Source: Schoenoplectus triqueter
Lineage: Eukaryota > Streptophyta > Magnoliopsida > Poales > Cyperaceae
Reading direction: 5' to 3'
Length of the DNA: 64,000 nt
Assembly (NCBI GenBank): GCA_964058805.1
Contig: CAXKVV010002148.1
Location: 62,001 to 126,000, forward strand
A program made the translations under genes and the position numbers. The notes beneath the pieces were generated by a model. The model had not been told where the DNA came from, did not search any database, and was given only the letters and a program-made list of their open reading frames with translations. This document shows, piece after piece, positions 61,228 to 64,000 of the stretch. Each line of letters begins with the position of its first letter. Within the stretch, counting starts at the first letter, position 1.

Positions 61228-62693
61228 GGGTCCGTTTGGCACCCAATGGAATAGCAAAAAGTTAGAATAGAATAGTTATTTCGATGAATTAATTTGCCAA
61301 ACGAATTTTAGACTAAGTAGAAGAGTGCGGAATAGTGCTAATCCGGTATACCAACTTATAGGTGGAATATCGGATTAGCTCTCGTCGGAATAGCGATTAT
61401 TGTTTGATTATATTATATTATATTATATTGTTATATTATGATTATGATTAAGATTTAGCATTATTATATTATTATATTATATTTATGATTATAATTTATT
61501 ATTATATATATTATGATTATGATTTATTATTATTATTATCATTATATTATTATTATTAAATTATTATTATCATTATTGTTATTATATTATCGTTACCATC
61601 AGTATTATTATATTATTTATTATTATTATAAATATAATTTTAATATTATATTATTATATTATGAATATAAATATAATTATTTTATTATTATATTATTATG
61701 ATCAAGATTATTTGTTATTATATTATTATATTATGATGATTATGATTTTGATTATTATTATTTATTATTATTTTATTATGTTGTATTAAATTATTATATG
61801 TTTATTATAGTGATGATTAATTTATTATTATATTATTATAATTATAATTATTTATAATTATTTTTATTTTTATGATTATATTTTTATGATTATATTATTA
61901 TGATTATGATTATTATATTATAATTATATTATTAAAATTATGATTACTTATTATTATTATATTATTATAATTATGATTGTAATTATAATTTTTTTATTAT
62001 TATATTACTATATTATGATTATGTTTATATTTTTATTATATTACTATTATAATATTATTATTTATTATTATTATTTTTTATTACTTTATTATTATTTTAT
62101 TATGTTGTATTATATTATTATATGTTGATTATAGTTATGATTAATTTATTATTATTATTATTATTATTATAATTATTTATAATTATTTTTATGATTATGA
62201 TTATATTTTTATTATTATATTATTATGATTATGATTATGGTTATATTATTATGATTATGACTATAATTATTATTATCATGATTATGATTATTATATTATT
62301 AAAATTATGATTATTTATTATTATATTATTATAATTATGATGGTAATTATAATTTATTATTATTATATTACTATATTATGATTATGTTTATATTTTTATT
62401 ATATTACTATTATAATATTATTATTTATTATGATTATTTTTTATTACTTTATTATTATTATTATCTTACTATTATTATTATTATTTTACTATTATTATTA
62501 TCATCATCATTATTAGTATCATAATTATTTATATTTTAACTATTCTGAGTAACAACTGCCAAACGATATTTTCGCTCTTCCGAATAGTCAAGAATACCAC
62601 TCTTCTACCACTCTTCCAAAAAAAATACTATTCTATCACTCTTCCAAAATTACCACTCTTCCAAACCTATTTCTTGATTTGCCAAACGGACCC
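61228..62693. mobile_element. Tourist-like (PIF/Harbinger) MITE, expanded
   Basis: Perfect 14-bp terminal inverted repeats GGGTCCGTTTGGCA (61228-61241) and TGCCAAACGGACCC (62680-62693) are flanked by TTA on both sides (61225-61227 and 62694-62696), the hallmark of PIF/Harbinger insertion. The subterminal arms contain GAATAG/CTATTC and CTCTTCC motifs. At 1466 bp it is far longer than usual because the centre is filled with ATT-type repeat. No transposase. Confidence 0.9.
61395..62535. repeat. ATT/TTA-rich array with a 324-bp tandem duplication
   Basis: About 1.1 kb consists almost entirely of TTATTA, TTATGATTATGA and similar triplet-based text. A block starting near 61765 repeats from about 62090. 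TTTTATTATGTTGTATTA occurs at 61771 and 62095, with matching downstream text, giving a 324-bp offset. The open frames here (Tyr/Ile runs) are meaningless. Confidence 0.8.
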
Positions 62694-62696
62694 TTA

Positions 62697-63114
62697 GTGT
62701 AAGCTGCAAGGGACCAAATGAAATCCGGGCTTGTCCACTGAATTGAACAGCCTTTTCCTCCAAAATCTTTGCATCCGTATACAGATAACAGATATACTAT
62801 ATTTTTTTTATTTTTAGAATTTTTTTTTATCGGAGTCTTGCACGAGTACTCATCCTCTTTTAGAGACCGTAATAACAACTCGGACCCTTAAAAAAAATTA
62901 TCTATGGCTTGAGATTATTTCAGGCCATCTAATTTTTTTCTTTTTCTGTTTATATTTTTCTAATTATATTTAATTTTTATTTTGAGTAACAATAATCTTT
63001 GATATACCAAACATGTTTTGATTTGAAATAATTTTCAACAATGTTCAAACAATATTAAAGTGAAATAAAACAACATACATTAATGTTTAATCAATAACAG
63101 CAGAGAACATAATG
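62697..63114. other. Intergenic AT-rich DNA
   Basis: Nothing recognised between the MITE and the next LTR-like start. The minus frame at 62636-62878 overlaps the MITE end and has no known domain. Confidence 0.4.
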
Positions 63115-64000
63115 TGTCACACCCCGAAACAAAAGAATATTGCACGTGAAGACATCCATACACGTAAAGCTCAAAAAATACACAAATCATTCATTTATCA
63201 TAATAAAATAATAAAAATCCATAATAACAAGCCACAATAAATAATAATACATAATTTTCAAAGTTTTACGAAAGTAAAATAATAAATAATATAACACGGG
63301 ATGATGCCATGAGGGCGACCAATAATCAATACATCTACCTAACAACCCAAAAGAAATAAAAATAAATTTGATTGGCAGCAGAACTATGAACATCTCATAG
63401 AATCGATCCTCGCTATCTGTCAACTTGCTTAAAACCTGGACCCCACAACCATTGTGAAAATATGAGTAACAAGTCACTCAGTGCAATTTTAGATCTAGCC
63501 ATCAAGATATTAAATATCACTAGACTTAGACTTAAAACTCATTTAATAGCATTTATAAATAATATATAAGTATAATATACAATTACATTATATTTTAATT
63601 TAAACTTTTAAGTTGATTAATTATTTTTTGTAAGTGAAGTGAAATAATGATTTAGAGATATTATTTTTTGTCATGACAATCATTATTAAAGAAATAAAAT
63701 ATCTCTAAAATATAATAATAATATAAATATGAGAGATAAATCTCATCACACACATACATATGATTCAGCGAGATCTAGAGTTTTAAAGAAATTTTTTTGA
63801 AGCGGGATCTGCAGATTCACTTATGTATTGAAAATAAGTTTTTGTGATCCTGCTCGGTCTTTTATCAATATTATAATAATTGATATTTTAAAGTAAACTA
63901 AGGTGGTATTCACCAAAACACTAAGTATGGTCAATTCAAAATGATAACCGGTTGGTAAGATAAGTGTCTAACTACAAGAATATAAGAACTTACTAAAGAA
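63115..64000 (+). mobile_element. Start of another TGTCACACCCC LTR-like repeat, cut by the window end
   Basis: TGTCACACCCCGAAACAAAAG matches the first 11 bases of the repeat at 52544 and has a similar AT-rich layout, with GAGTAACAAGTCACTCAGTG at about 63463-63482. After the first bases it is not the same subfamily as copy 2. The right end is outside the window. Confidence 0.4.

Noticed and set aside
61513..62128. Two Tyr/Ile-rich open frames
   Set aside because: Translation of ATT/TTA repeat; no coding meaning.

Overview
The window is nuclear DNA of a flowering plant, most likely a eudicot. It is AT-rich and contains three intron-bearing housekeeping genes, a chloroplast ndhB fragment, Copia and LINE retroelements with plant-type domains, and plant hAT, Harbinger and Mutator-like miniature elements. 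The species cannot be named from the sequence alone.

Three genes look intact, and all lie on the minus strand. They are a spliceosomal Sm protein B gene (20435-21750, two coding exons, 263 aa), a ubiquitin-activating enzyme E1 gene (28828-34866, seven coding exons, 1063 aa), and a plastid ferritin gene (39957-43277, eight coding exons, 254 aa). I joined the exons by hand; every junction has GT/AG ends and keeps the frame. The E1 carries an unusual hydrophobic N-terminus. The ferritin promoter has a close match to the plant iron-dependent regulatory sequence upstream of a TATA-like box. The genes are unrelated in function and form no pathway.

The rest is mostly mobile DNA. Positions 1-4061 hold part of a long LTR-like repeat that returns at 52544-55896. 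Positions 4062-4965 hold an unrecognised acidic ORF behind a TATA box and four short palindromes. A hAT MITE lies at 5305-5893. Three copies of a Gypsy-type terminal region sit at 7079-8990, one inverted and interrupted by chloroplast ndhB. Decayed Copia pieces lie at 12.7-14.7 kb. A Mutator-like foldback element built of palindromes is at 17300-17680.

A complete Copia element with a GAGAA target duplication occupies 22061-27862, between SmB and the E1 gene. It is silenced by point stops, all explicable as C-to-T changes on one strand or the other. Between the E1 and ferritin genes lies a minus-strand non-autonomous LTR element (35265-38496) with two hAT MITEs nested inside it.

Beyond ferritin there is an orphan exon-like frame (47830-47973). 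A dead minus-strand LINE (48168-52543 plus 55990-57170) is split by the LTR-like repeat. A Copia LTR/gag fragment follows (58359-59580). Next is a Tourist/Harbinger MITE swollen by about 1.1 kb of ATT-type repeat (61228-62693), and then the start of another TGTCACACCCC repeat. I saw no rRNA, tRNA or CRISPR features.
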